Shown: positions 26,589 to 33,679 of the stretch, piece after piece
Position numbering within the stretch: position 1 is the first letter of the stretch
How the letters are laid out: each line of letters starts with the position of its first letter
Origin: Archaeoglobaceae archaeon
GTDB lineage: Archaea; Halobacteriota; Archaeoglobi; Archaeoglobales; Archaeoglobaceae
Length of the DNA stretch: 57,153 nucleotides
Direction of reading: 5' to 3'
NCBI GenBank assembly: GCA_027036775.1
Contig: JALWDS010000038.1
Span: 1-57,153, forward strand
Translations under genes and position numbers: made by a program
Notes under the pieces: generated by a model
Told to the model about the DNA's origin: nothing
The model's input: the letters and a program-made list of their open reading frames with translations, nothing else
The model's database searches: none

Positions 26589-27578
26589 TTACCATGTTAG
26601 CAAAAACTCGTTCCCAATATTAACCCTCTTCAAATACCTCTTAGCTGTTCTATAACACCTCTCAACATGTCTCTTGGGTGTTATCGGTAGATCGCTCAAT
26701 CTGTAATCTGGATGGAAGATTAGAAGGCTGTAGGGAATTTCATCATCCAAACTCGCCAAAAACTTGGCTATTTCCCTAACCTCATCCTCATCCACGTAGT
26801 AAGGCACCAACAGGGTTGTTGCGGACAAAACGTTCGGATACCTCTCGAAAATCTTTTCGAAATTTTTGAGGGTTTGCTCGTTACTCCTCCCAGTCAAAAT
26901 CATGTGGAGATAGGGATTCCAAGCCTTTAAATCGAACTTCACAGTTCCACCGCTCTCGTAACTCAACTTGGAGGCTTTCAATGCTAAAGAGGTTCTTCCG
27001 GCACCGTTCCACTCCCAACATATCATAACCTTTCTCCTCTTCAAAACCTCTTTACTGAACTTTATCGCAAACGGTAGTTGTGGTTCGGGAGAGCCTCCGA
27101 AGTGGCATATACATTTAACTCTTTCTGGCATAGCCCTCTCGACCATCTCTTCAACTCCAACAACTCTTCCTTCACCAACGTTTTTGTGACTCCAGTTCTG
27201 GCAGAAGAGACAGTCGAAGTTACAGCCGTAATAGAAGACCGCCAAGTTGGTTCCCTTAAGTTTAGAACCTTCGCAAAACCAAGTGTTGCAACAGTTCGTC
27301 GGCAAAGGGTCTTCGTAAGCGTAGAGGACAGCTTTATCTGAACTTGAGAGTGAAATCAATCTATTGTCTTTGGCAAATCTCAAACCGCACAAACCGTAAT
27401 CGTCGAAACCGCACTCGTTGGAACAGAGCTTGCACTTGAACATTCCTTTTCCCTTAATCTTATCAACTTCCTCGTGTATCCTACAAACGTAATCCAAAGC
27501 CTTCTCGGTTTTCGCACACTTGGGGCATATTGGTATGGCTTTTGTGTAGGTTTCACTTCCACATATTTTACACTTCAC
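26589..27578 (-). CDS. Radical SAM protein, PflA/PflX-like (COG1313 type), with N-terminal zinc-binding segments
   Basis: A 329-residue radical SAM protein. The cluster motif is CNFDCLFC (about residues 119-126; C-x3-C-x2-C), with HFGGSPEPQL as the SAM-contact strand and GTVKFDLKAWNPYLHMILTG later, typical of activase-like proteins. The N-terminus has extra cysteine pairs (CKICGS, CPKC, then CKLCSNECGF and CGLR), the last pattern as in COG1313 proteins. The substrate is unknown: it could activate a glycyl radical enzyme or modify a protein. It has its own TATA-like sequence in the divergent gap before the HsdR_N-like gene. Confidence 0.8.
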   Translation of the reverse strand: MKCKICGSETYTKAIPICPKCAKTEKALDYVCRIHEEVDKIKGKGMFKCKLCSNECGFDDYGLCGLRFAKDNRLISLSSSDKAVLYAYEDPLPTNCCNTWFCEGSKLKGTNLAVFYYGCNFDCLFCQNWSHKNVGEGRVVGVEEMVERAMPERVKCICHFGGSPEPQLPFAIKFSKEVLKRRKVMICWEWNGAGRTSLALKASKLSYESGGTVKFDLKAWNPYLHMILTGRSNEQTLKNFEKIFERYPNVLSATTLLVPYYVDEDEVREIAKFLASLDDEIPYSLLIFHPDYRLSDLPITPKRHVERCYRTAKRYLKRVNIGNEFLLTW

Positions 27579-27625
27579 ATCGATAGTAGGGGTAAAGACT
27601 TATACGTTTTCATCGAAGGTCTATC

Positions 27626-28132
27626 ATGTTCATAGTCGACAAGGTCACTGGAAAGGCTGTGTTCGATACTCCCGTTGAAAGGGCGAGGCAGAGGGCTGAA
27701 GAAGTTTTGCTCAAAAAGGGATACTCGAAGGATGAAATTTTGGTCGATTACGTTTTTGAGGTGGAACTTCCAGAGGGAACAGCTATGGCGATAGCGGATT
27801 TGCTTGTGAGAATAAACGATAAAAACGCAATGGTGATAATGTGCGCCCCTCCTACCGCATTAGTTCCCTACGAGAGAATGGCTCTGGCATGTGCGAGAGT
27901 TTTAGGAGCGAGTTACGCCGTAGCCTTAAACTTGGATGAGGTGACGGTTATGAAAGCTAAGAACGGTGAAGTTATAGGTAAAGATTTGGATGCAATTCCA
28001 GAAAGGGAAAAGTTCGAATTTGACGAATACGAGTTACCTCAAGATAGGCTTGAGAAGGAGAAGAGAATTTTAATAACTTATTTGAACATACTGCACTGCG
28101 TTGGGTGTAGAATTGAAAGGAGAAAAGATTAA
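27626..28132 (+). CDS. HsdR_N-like protein with degenerate nuclease motif
   Basis: 168 residues resembling the type I restriction HsdR N-terminal domain (a PD-(D/E)xK fold): TPVERARQRAEEVLLKKGYS (about residues 13-32) is the usual first helix, and MAIADLLVRINDKNAMVIM the core strands. The first acidic residue (D in ADLLV) is kept, but the ExK pair expected in the next strand is replaced by IMCAPP, so nuclease activity is doubtful. The protein ends with a CVGCRIERRKD tail. It precedes the ferredoxin and geranylgeranyl reductase genes with a 22-base gap, so it is likely co-transcribed. Function unknown. Confidence 0.6.
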   Translation: MFIVDKVTGKAVFDTPVERARQRAEEVLLKKGYSKDEILVDYVFEVELPEGTAMAIADLLVRINDKNAMVIMCAPPTALVPYERMALACARVLGASYAVALNLDEVTVMKAKNGEVIGKDLDAIPEREKFEFDEYELPQDRLEKEKRILITYLNILHCVGCRIERRKD

Positions 28133-28154
28133 AATTTATCCTACAACTCTCGTC

Positions 28155-28349
28155 ATGCCAAGGAAGGTAGCGGTAGTTAACAGATACAGGTGTGCCTACT
28201 GCGGTGCGTGCGTTTCCGTCTGTAAGTTCAACGCAAACGAGCTGATAGAAACCTTTCTCCAAATTTACGAGGACAGATGCAACGGTTGTGGGATGTGCGT
28301 TAAGGTATGTCCCATGAACGCTTTAGAGGTGATCGAATGTTCGACGTAG
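28155..28349 (+). CDS. Two-cluster ferredoxin next to geranylgeranyl reductase
   Basis: 64 residues with two 4Fe-4S motifs: [15 protein letters not shown] and [16 protein letters not shown] chose ATG 28155; a TTG at 28101 would overlap the previous gene by 32 bases and add an unconserved head. The end overlaps the geranylgeranyl reductase start by 13 bases. In Methanosarcina a ferredoxin encoded beside geranylgeranyl reductase is required for full saturation of archaeal lipids, so this one probably feeds electrons to its neighbour. Note that the first motif ends in C-K instead of the usual C-P. Confidence 0.88.
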   Translation: MPRKVAVVNRYRCAYCGACVSVCKFNANELIETFLQIYEDRCNGCGMCVKVCPMNALEVIECST

Positions 28350-29497
28350 TAGTGGTTGGGGCTGGACCGGGAGGTAGCATTACCGCAAAGACCTGTGCGG
28401 AAAACGGTTTAAACGTTCTTTTGGTTGAAAAAAGACAGGAGATAGGAGTTCCAGTCAGATGTGCCGAAGGAATAAGTAAATCCGCTTTGGAGAGGTTTGT
28501 TGAGCCTAAGAAGTTCTTCATATCGAGGGAAGTTGTGGGTGCGAAGATTTACGCACCTGATGGGACTGAAATAACTCTGAGTGAAGAGAGGGCTGGTAAC
28601 GAGGTAGGATACGTCTTGGAGAGGAAGGTCTTCGATAGGTATCTGGCAAAGCTTGCATCCAACGCTGGGGCTGAGGTTTTGGTTAAAACGACAGCCTACG
28701 CTTTTGAGAGGAAGGATGGGATCGTTAGGGTTAAGTTGAGGAGGATGGGTGAGGAGTGGGAGGTTGAAACGAAAATTGTCGTTGGTGCGGACGGTGTTGA
28801 AAGTAGGGTTGCAAAGGCCTTCGGAATAGACACGACACTCAAACCGAACGAGTTGGAGAGTTGCGTTCAGTATCTGATGACGAACATCGACTTCGATCCA
28901 GACTACTGCCACTTCTGGTTGGGAAAATCCATTGCTCCAGGGGGTTACATATGGTTGTTTCCCAAAAAGGTTGGAGCCAATGTTGGGATTGGCGTGATGC
29001 CCTCGTTAGCAAAGAGATCACCCAAGGAGTATTTGGACGATTTCGTTTCTGAAAGATTTCCAAACGGTAGAATAGTTGAACTCGTAGCTGGTGCGGTCCC
29101 GGTTTGTGGTGAGATAGAGAGTGCAGTCGCTGATAACTTGATGCTCGTGGGTGATGCGGCAAGACATGCAGATCCTATAACTGGTGGAGGAATTGCAAAC
29201 GCCATGAAGGCTGGCTACTACGCTGGGAAGGTTGCTGTTGAGGCTGTTAAAAGGGGAGATTTCAGCAAAAATTTCCTCAAGAGATACGATAAGCTCTGGA
29301 AGGATGACTTCGGCAAGGATTTGGCCAGAAAGAGGAAGTTACAGCAGAAACTTATAAAGATGGATGACGAAACCCTCAACAAGATTTTCCGTAGTATTCC
29401 GAAGAACATCAAAGAGTTGAGCGTTAGGGCGATAGTTTTGGAGATATTCAAAAAGCATCCAAAGCTACTTTGGGATATTAAGGATTTGATACTTTGA
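28337..29497 (+). CDS. Digeranylgeranylglycerophospholipid reductase
   Basis: Flavoprotein that saturates the geranylgeranyl chains of archaeal lipids. 386 residues from ATG 28337 (AGAGGTGAT before it). FAD motif [20 protein letters not shown] at the N-terminus, [11 protein letters not shown] (the C/G loop), [15 protein letters not shown] and the second FAD motif [20 protein letters not shown] (about residues 271-290) are family hallmarks. It overlaps the ferredoxin gene, its likely electron donor. The stop codon abuts the hairpin array at 29498. Confidence 0.93.
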   Translation: MFDVVVVGAGPGGSITAKTCAENGLNVLLVEKRQEIGVPVRCAEGISKSALERFVEPKKFFISREVVGAKIYAPDGTEITLSEERAGNEVGYVLERKVFDRYLAKLASNAGAEVLVKTTAYAFERKDGIVRVKLRRMGEEWEVETKIVVGADGVESRVAKAFGIDTTLKPNELESCVQYLMTNIDFDPDYCHFWLGKSIAPGGYIWLFPKKVGANVGIGVMPSLAKRSPKEYLDDFVSERFPNGRIVELVAGAVPVCGEIESAVADNLMLVGDAARHADPITGGGIANAMKAGYYAGKVAVEAVKRGDFSKNFLKRYDKLWKDDFGKDLARKRKLQQKLIKMDDETLNKIFRSIPKNIKELSVRAIVLEIFKKHPKLLWDIKDLIL

Positions 29498-29625
29498 CCT
29501 CCTCCCCATCTAAGGATGGGCCTCCGACACGGAGAACTCGGCAATGCCGAGCGAGGTTGCGGTTGAACCGCATAAAGGGACGGTCAAAGCCCCCGACGGA
29601 GCTATCCATTGGATGGCTCCGTCAA
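29498..29625 (+). mobile_element. Hairpin array resembling an IS200/IS605 right end or omega-RNA remnant
   Basis: 128 noncoding bases, beginning right after the reductase stop, hold five stems: CCCATC-TAAG-GATGGG (29505-29520), CTCCG-ACA-CGGAG (29522-29534), CTCGGC-AAT-GCCGAG (29537-29551), TGCGG-TTGAA-CCGCA (29558-29572) and a 13-bp stem with one G-U pair (29595-29623). TCAA follows the last stem. A TGA followed by CCTCCTCCCC and a stem, then the GCGAGGTTGCGGTTGAACCG block, resembles the region after tnpB in IS605-family elements. No tnpA or tnpB is present. A stand-alone structured RNA is the alternative. Family link is from memory. Confidence 0.45.
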
Positions 29626-29644
29626 AAAAAGAGGAACTGAAAAT

Positions 29645-29706
29645 GTATTTAAATCATTCCGTGCTTTTCTCCGCTTTGAAAAGCGAGGTTTTCGCACGGA
29701 GGTGAT
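29645..29706 (+). promoter_or_regulatory. Promoter and structured leader of the SPASM radical SAM gene
   Basis: TATA-like GTATTTAAAT is at 29645-29654. TCCGTGC (29658-29664) pairs perfectly with GCACGGA (29694-29700), and CGCTTT-GA-AAAGCG (29672-29685) stands inside. GCTTTTC (29663-29669) can instead pair with GAAAAGC (29678-29684). The right arm runs into the ribosome-binding sequence GGAGGTGAT (29698-29706). Either a DNA operator or an RNA switch is possible, depending on where transcription starts. Confidence 0.45.
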
Positions 29707-29709
29707 ACT

Positions 29710-30849
29710 ATGATGGACTTCAAGAAAAAACCCTTCATAGTCTTTTGGGAGGTTACGAGGGCCTGTCTGTTAGCCTGTAAGCACTGCAGAGCCAAAGCTC
29801 AAACAAAACCCCATCCCGACGAGCTTAAGCTTGAGGAGTGCTACGATTTGATAGATCAGCTAAGGAGATGGAATCCACTCGTAATAGTAACGGGTGGCGA
29901 TCCCCTAATGAGGAGAGACCTCTTCGAAATACTTGAGTATCTCGACGGAATGAGGGTTGCAATAGCTTTCAGTGGAACCAAGTTGGCTACGAGGGAAAAG
30001 CTTGAGAAGATGCACGATTTGGGAGTTGCGAGGATTGCGGTAAGCATAGATGGGAGCAATCCAGACATCCACGATCACTTTAGAGGGAGAACTGGAACCT
30101 TTGAGATGAGCATGAAGATACTGGATTTGGCGAGGGAAATAGGTTTATCGACCCAGATAAACACGACCGTAACTAAACACAACATCTTTGACTTACCGAA
30201 CATCATGAAAATCTGTTTGGAGAAAAAAGTAGATATGTGGGACGTGTTCTTCGTAGTTCCGACTGGAAGGGCCAAGCCAGAGTTGATGCCTTCCGCAAGG
30301 GATTTCGAGGACGTCATGTGCTGGCTTTACGATGTAAGTAGGAGAACCCCCTTGAACGTTAAGAGTTCGGCTGGTTGCCACTTGAGAAGGATAGAATTCA
30401 TGAGAGACAAGAATATCTACGACATTCCCCACGGCAAAACGTATTACGAGCTTTCAAAGAGCTTGGAAGGTTTGAAAGAGGAATACGATAGGAAGATAGT
30501 GGCTGGAGCTTATGGAAGAAGCATGGCGTTGAAGAGGATTCCAGGGATTACCGATGGTAGAGGAATGTTCTTTATAAGTCACGTCGGTGACGTTTATCCG
30601 AGTGGATTCTTGCCTTTGAAGGCCGGAAACGTGAGGGAAAAAAGTTTAGACGAGATTTACAACGAGAGCAAGATATTTCAGGATTTGAAAGACCCGAACA
30701 ACCTCAAGGGTAAGTGCGGAAGGTGTCAGTTCAAGGAGATTTGTGGAGGGAGTAGGGCGAGAGCATATGCTGTATTTGGTGATTACCTCATGCAGGAACC
30801 TAAGTGTATATACACTCCGAGCAAATATTTTGATAAAGTAGTTAAATAA
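29710..30849 (+). CDS. Radical SAM/SPASM protein (TIGR04053/AhbD-like)
   Basis: 379 residues. FWEVTRACLLACKHCRAKA (about residues 12-30) holds the radical SAM cluster C-x3-C-x2-C, TGGDPLMRRDL the glycine-rich SAM motif, and the C-terminal SPASM region has CGRCQFKEICGGSRARAYA and a later cysteine. The wording FWEVTRAC...HCRA is shared by the heme-synthesis proteins AhbC/AhbD and the TIGR04053 group of unknown function. Without neighbouring heme genes I cannot separate them. It has a GGAGGTGAT ribosome binding site and a leader that can fold in two ways. An ATG follows directly at codon 2. Confidence 0.8.
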   Translation: MMDFKKKPFIVFWEVTRACLLACKHCRAKAQTKPHPDELKLEECYDLIDQLRRWNPLVIVTGGDPLMRRDLFEILEYLDGMRVAIAFSGTKLATREKLEKMHDLGVARIAVSIDGSNPDIHDHFRGRTGTFEMSMKILDLAREIGLSTQINTTVTKHNIFDLPNIMKICLEKKVDMWDVFFVVPTGRAKPELMPSARDFEDVMCWLYDVSRRTPLNVKSSAGCHLRRIEFMRDKNIYDIPHGKTYYELSKSLEGLKEEYDRKIVAGAYGRSMALKRIPGITDGRGMFFISHVGDVYPSGFLPLKAGNVREKSLDEIYNESKIFQDLKDPNNLKGKCGRCQFKEICGGSRARAYAVFGDYLMQEPKCIYTPSKYFDKVVK

Positions 30850-30884
30850 ATTTTTCAAAATGGAAGATTAAGCCTGAAATTGTT

Positions 30885-30933
30885 AAAATGGGATCATAAG
30901 TATTATAAACCTTAATAGCCAAAATGGGATCAT
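30885..30933 (+). promoter_or_regulatory. Direct repeats framing the restriction-island promoter
   Basis: AAAATGGGATCAT occurs exactly twice, at 30885-30897 and 30921-30933, 36 bases apart. TATTATAAAC (30901-30910) lies between them. The second copy covers the expected transcription start and the ATG at 30932. A weaker copy, AAAATGGAAGAT, is at 30858-30869. The layout resembles operator pairs for restriction-modification control proteins. Confidence 0.55.
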
Positions 30934-31147
30934 GTTTAGGATAGTTGTCGATTGTGATTTGGCTGGCATTTCAAAAATTCAGAACGGTTGGAGAATAAAA
31001 ATTGCCAGAAACAAGCGAAACGCATGGAGTTGGAGAGAAGGCGATGAGGCGGTTCAACTTGCGGATGACAAGGATGAGATACTTATCATTATTAAAAAAG
31101 ACAAATTCGATCAGCTTGTAAAGAACGGAGTTATTAAAATCGTTTAA
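30932..31147 (+). CDS. Small protein upstream of a DNA methylase, possible regulator
   Basis: 71 residues, not firmly recognised. The middle part (RNAWSWREGDEAVQLADDKD, about residues 31-50) has the look of a SpoVT/AbrB-like swapped-hairpin domain: a basic strand, then WREGDEAVQL and a hydrophobic ILIIIKK strand. It is 12 bases upstream of the methylase start and framed by operator-like repeats, the position of a control gene in restriction-modification systems. The helix-turn-helix of classical C proteins is absent. A role as autoregulator is inference; a toxin-antitoxin antitoxin is another option, but no toxin is seen. Confidence 0.6.
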   Translation: MFRIVVDCDLAGISKIQNGWRIKIARNKRNAWSWREGDEAVQLADDKDEILIIIKKDKFDQLVKNGVIKIV

Positions 31148-31159
31148 AGGTTAGATAAT

Positions 31160-32086
31160 ATGATCGCCTCAACCGAGATAAAGACGGTTCACAAAATCAT
31201 TATCGGAGATTCAAGGAGAATGGAAGAACTTGAAGATGAGTCCGTTCACCTTGTGGTGACATCTCCACCTTATCCGATGATAGAGATGTGGGATAAGCTG
31301 TTTCGAATGTTGGATGAAAGGATAGACAAAATTTGGACTAAGATGGAAGTTGAAAGCAGTAGAAAGTTGAGAGAAAGATACGTTAAGGAAATTTACAATT
31401 TGATGCACGAAAATCTTGCTGAAGTTTGGAAAGAATGTTACAGGGTTCTCATTGACGGTGGAATTGCCTGCATAAACATAGGAGATGCAACTCGAAGCAT
31501 AAACGGCATGTTTAGATTGTTTCCAAATCACTCCAAAGTGATAGAGCATTGCGAAAGCATTGGCTTCGTTACATTGCCTTATATCCTCTGGAAGAAGCCC
31601 ACAAACAAACCGAAATATAAGGGTAAGGGGGCTTTCTTAGGTTCGGGATTTCTTCCCCCAAACGCCTACGTAACTTTAGATTGCGAGTTCATTCTAATAT
31701 TTAGAAAGGGAGAACCCAGAAAGTTCGAACCGCACGATCCATTAAGATACGCAAGTGCATACACCAAAGAGGAGAGAGACAGATGGTTTACTCAGATTTG
31801 GGAGATAACTGGAACCAAACAAACGATCGAAGAGAGAAGAGTTGCATCGTTTCCCGAAGAGATACCGTATAGACTTATAAGGATGTTCTCAATAATTGGA
31901 GATACCGTTCTCGATCCATTTTTGGGAACGGGAACGACAATGAAGGTTGCAATAGAGCTAAAGAGAAATTCCATAGGTTACGAAATCGACGAAACACTTT
32001 TACCGATAATTAAGGAAAAGGTTGGGATAACGCAAAAACTTTTAACGTCCGATTACTCAGTAGAAATCTTCAAGCGAAGGCCTTAG
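31160..32086 (+). CDS. DNA methyltransferase, beta class (MjaI/MthZI-like, probable CTAG)
   Basis: 308 residues. Catalytic motif TSPPYPMIEMWD (about residues 34-45) precedes the SAM motif DPFLGTGTTMKVA (about residues 253-265), the beta-class order used by N4-cytosine and some N6-adenine methylases. The neighbouring endonuclease fragments look like the RE_MjaI family, which cuts CTAG, so this is probably the cognate N4-cytosine methylase. ACINIGDATR and LPYILWKKPTNKPKYKGKGA are other strong blocks. The 3' end overlaps the endonuclease gene by 30 bases, tail to tail. Confidence 0.85.
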   Translation: MIASTEIKTVHKIIIGDSRRMEELEDESVHLVVTSPPYPMIEMWDKLFRMLDERIDKIWTKMEVESSRKLRERYVKEIYNLMHENLAEVWKECYRVLIDGGIACINIGDATRSINGMFRLFPNHSKVIEHCESIGFVTLPYILWKKPTNKPKYKGKGAFLGSGFLPPNAYVTLDCEFILIFRKGEPRKFEPHDPLRYASAYTKEERDRWFTQIWEITGTKQTIEERRVASFPEEIPYRLIRMFSIIGDTVLDPFLGTGTTMKVAIELKRNSIGYEIDETLLPIIKEKVGITQKLLTSDYSVEIFKRRP

Positions 32087-32736
32087 AACTTTCTTGATCT
32101 TTTTAACAAGCTCTTTTCCCTTATCGGTTAACTCCTCGATTTCTGAAATAACTATCTCATTGCCCTTCTTTTCGTAATATACGACAACATCACCGCTTGG
32201 ACGGATTTCGGCTATACCTATCTTCTCCTTGAAAGTCGTAGGCTTGATAGATACGCTGTATTCTCCAATGAAACCGTCAATACCCTTTGCCTCTTCCTCT
32301 GGTGTTGCAAGCCTATAATTTTCGTCTAACTTTTTGGAGATGAATGCGAGAATTGGCTCTTGAACCATTAACCCCACAACGTTTTAACCAAAACCAAATC
32401 TTCAACCCATTTTCGCACTGTTTTTTCATCGATCTTTTCCAAAGCTTCTTTGAAGTTTTTGAGCATGTTCATTATTTTGTTTGTCGCCTCCTCGATAGAC
32501 TTTGGATACCTTTTGAGATACCACCTTTTCCAACCTTCAAAACTCTTGTAGGGGCACTCTTCAATTAGTTCAGACATTTGACCGACAACCCTTGGTCTTG
32601 TAGCACCAGCAAGCTGGTTTGCAAGGTTTATTAGCGGTGATACATACTTGGGATATTCATATTTTACACCAAGCATGTCCCTGATATCGTCGAAAGCCAA
32701 CCTTAAATTGAGTTTAATTGGCATAAAATTTGCCAT
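32057..32736 (-). pseudogene. MjaI-like type II restriction endonuclease, frameshifted
   Basis: Two reading frames together make one RE_MjaI-type protein of about 220 residues. The first, 32368-32736, gives NLANQLAGATRPRVVGQMSE and ends at DLVLVKTLWG. The second, 32057-32377, continues with GLMVQEPILAFI, YRLATPEEEAKGIDGFIGEY and SIKPTTFKEK, the catalytic PD-(D/E)xK part. The frames meet at AAAACGTTGTGGGG around 32375-32385; one more base in the A-run would restore a single frame. This may be a true mutation, a sequence error, or two separately made chains (a GTG at 32377 could start the second). The remainder is intact, so any inactivation is recent. Confidence 0.78.
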
Positions 32737-32786
32737 TGAATAAGGCTATATAAAGTTTCTAATGAAGGGTTAACCGTAAAACGACT

Positions 32787-33392
32787 ATGAAAAAATCGCT
32801 TGAAATTCTACTCGAAAGACTTAAGGGCTTTGAGAAACCGAAGATCGAGTTGGAACAATACGTAACTCCCCCACCTTTAGCGAGCGAAATAGTCGTCAAT
32901 GCGAAACTAATGGGCGATTTGGAAAGGATCGTGGTCGATTTGGGGTGTGGAACTGGAATTCTGTCCATAGCCTCCTCCATCTTAGGAGCAGAATCTGTAG
33001 GCTTTGATATAGATTTAGATGCTTTGAGGGTTGCAAGGTTGAACGCAAAGGCTGTAGATGCAAATGTCGATTTCGTTCTCAGCGATGTGAAGCACGTAAC
33101 TCTAAGGGTCGATCCTAAGGACGTTACCGTTATCATGAACCCCCCATTCGGAATTCAAAGGAGGTATGCAGACAGACCTTTTCTTTTCAAAGCCATGGAG
33201 ATAGCCAACACGATTTGGACGATACATTCCGCGGGAAGTGAAAGGTTCATTAAGAGGGTTTGCGATGAGAGGGGATTTAGCGTAACCCATCTGTTCAAAC
33301 TCAAAATTCCGCTTAAGAGAACCTACCTCTTTCACGAAAAGCCCTACAAACTCATTCCAGTTGAAGTTTACAGGCTCGAACGCTACGTTTAA
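32787..33392 (+). CDS. METTL5-like RNA methyltransferase (COG2263)
   Basis: 201 residues with a class I methylase fold: the SAM motif VDLGCGTGILSIASSILGAE (about residues 51-70), FDIDLDALRVARLNA, and the catalytic NPPFGIQRRYADRPFL (about residues 116-131), typical of N6-adenine methylases acting on RNA. LEQYVTPPPLASEIV near the N-terminus is also conserved. Archaeal homologs of METTL5 probably modify small-subunit rRNA; that target is from family knowledge. It is 24 bases upstream of rpo11 in the same direction, although rpo11 has its own TATA-like sequence. Confidence 0.85.
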   Translation: MKKSLEILLERLKGFEKPKIELEQYVTPPPLASEIVVNAKLMGDLERIVVDLGCGTGILSIASSILGAESVGFDIDLDALRVARLNAKAVDANVDFVLSDVKHVTLRVDPKDVTVIMNPPFGIQRRYADRPFLFKAMEIANTIWTIHSAGSERFIKRVCDERGFSVTHLFKLKIPLKRTYLFHEKPYKLIPVEVYRLERYV

Positions 33393-33416
33393 ATAACCCC
33401 TACATACCTTTCATCC

Positions 33417-33677
33417 ATGGAAGTTAAGGTAGTTGAAATGTCCGAAAATTACGTCAAGCTTGAGATAAGGGGTGAGGACCATACATACCTCAATCTGCTT
33501 CAACATTATCTGCTTGAGGATGAGGACGTTGAAATTGCGAAGTATACTATTCCCCACCCACTTCAAGATAGGGCCGAGTTGATAGTTAAAACGAAAAACA
33601 AGAATCCGCTTGAGGCGATAAAGGAAGCAAACGAAAAAATCGTTAAGGCTTGCGACGATCTTCTATCTCAGCTTTAA
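33417..33677 (+). CDS. rpo11: RNA polymerase subunit Rpo11 (RpoL)
   Basis: 86-residue subunit that pairs with Rpo3 in the assembly platform of archaeal RNA polymerase. RGEDHTYLNLLQHYLLEDEDV (cut here to HTYLNLLQHYLLEDE, about residues 22-36), YTIPHPLQDRAEL and NPLEAIKEANEKI are family signatures. A TATA-like GTTTAAATAAC at 33387-33397 lies about 25 bases before the ATG, overlapping the end of the methylase gene. Confidence 0.95.
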   Translation: MEVKVVEMSENYVKLEIRGEDHTYLNLLQHYLLEDEDVEIAKYTIPHPLQDRAELIVKTKNKNPLEAIKEANEKIVKACDDLLSQL

Positions 33678-33679
33678 TA

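Noticed and set aside
28101-28154. TTG start for the ferredoxin
   Set aside because: It would overlap the previous gene and add residues not seen in small ferredoxins.
29595-29630. Intrinsic terminator after the lipid reductase gene
   Set aside because: The strong stem is followed by A, not T, on the plus strand, and archaea rarely use stem-type terminators.
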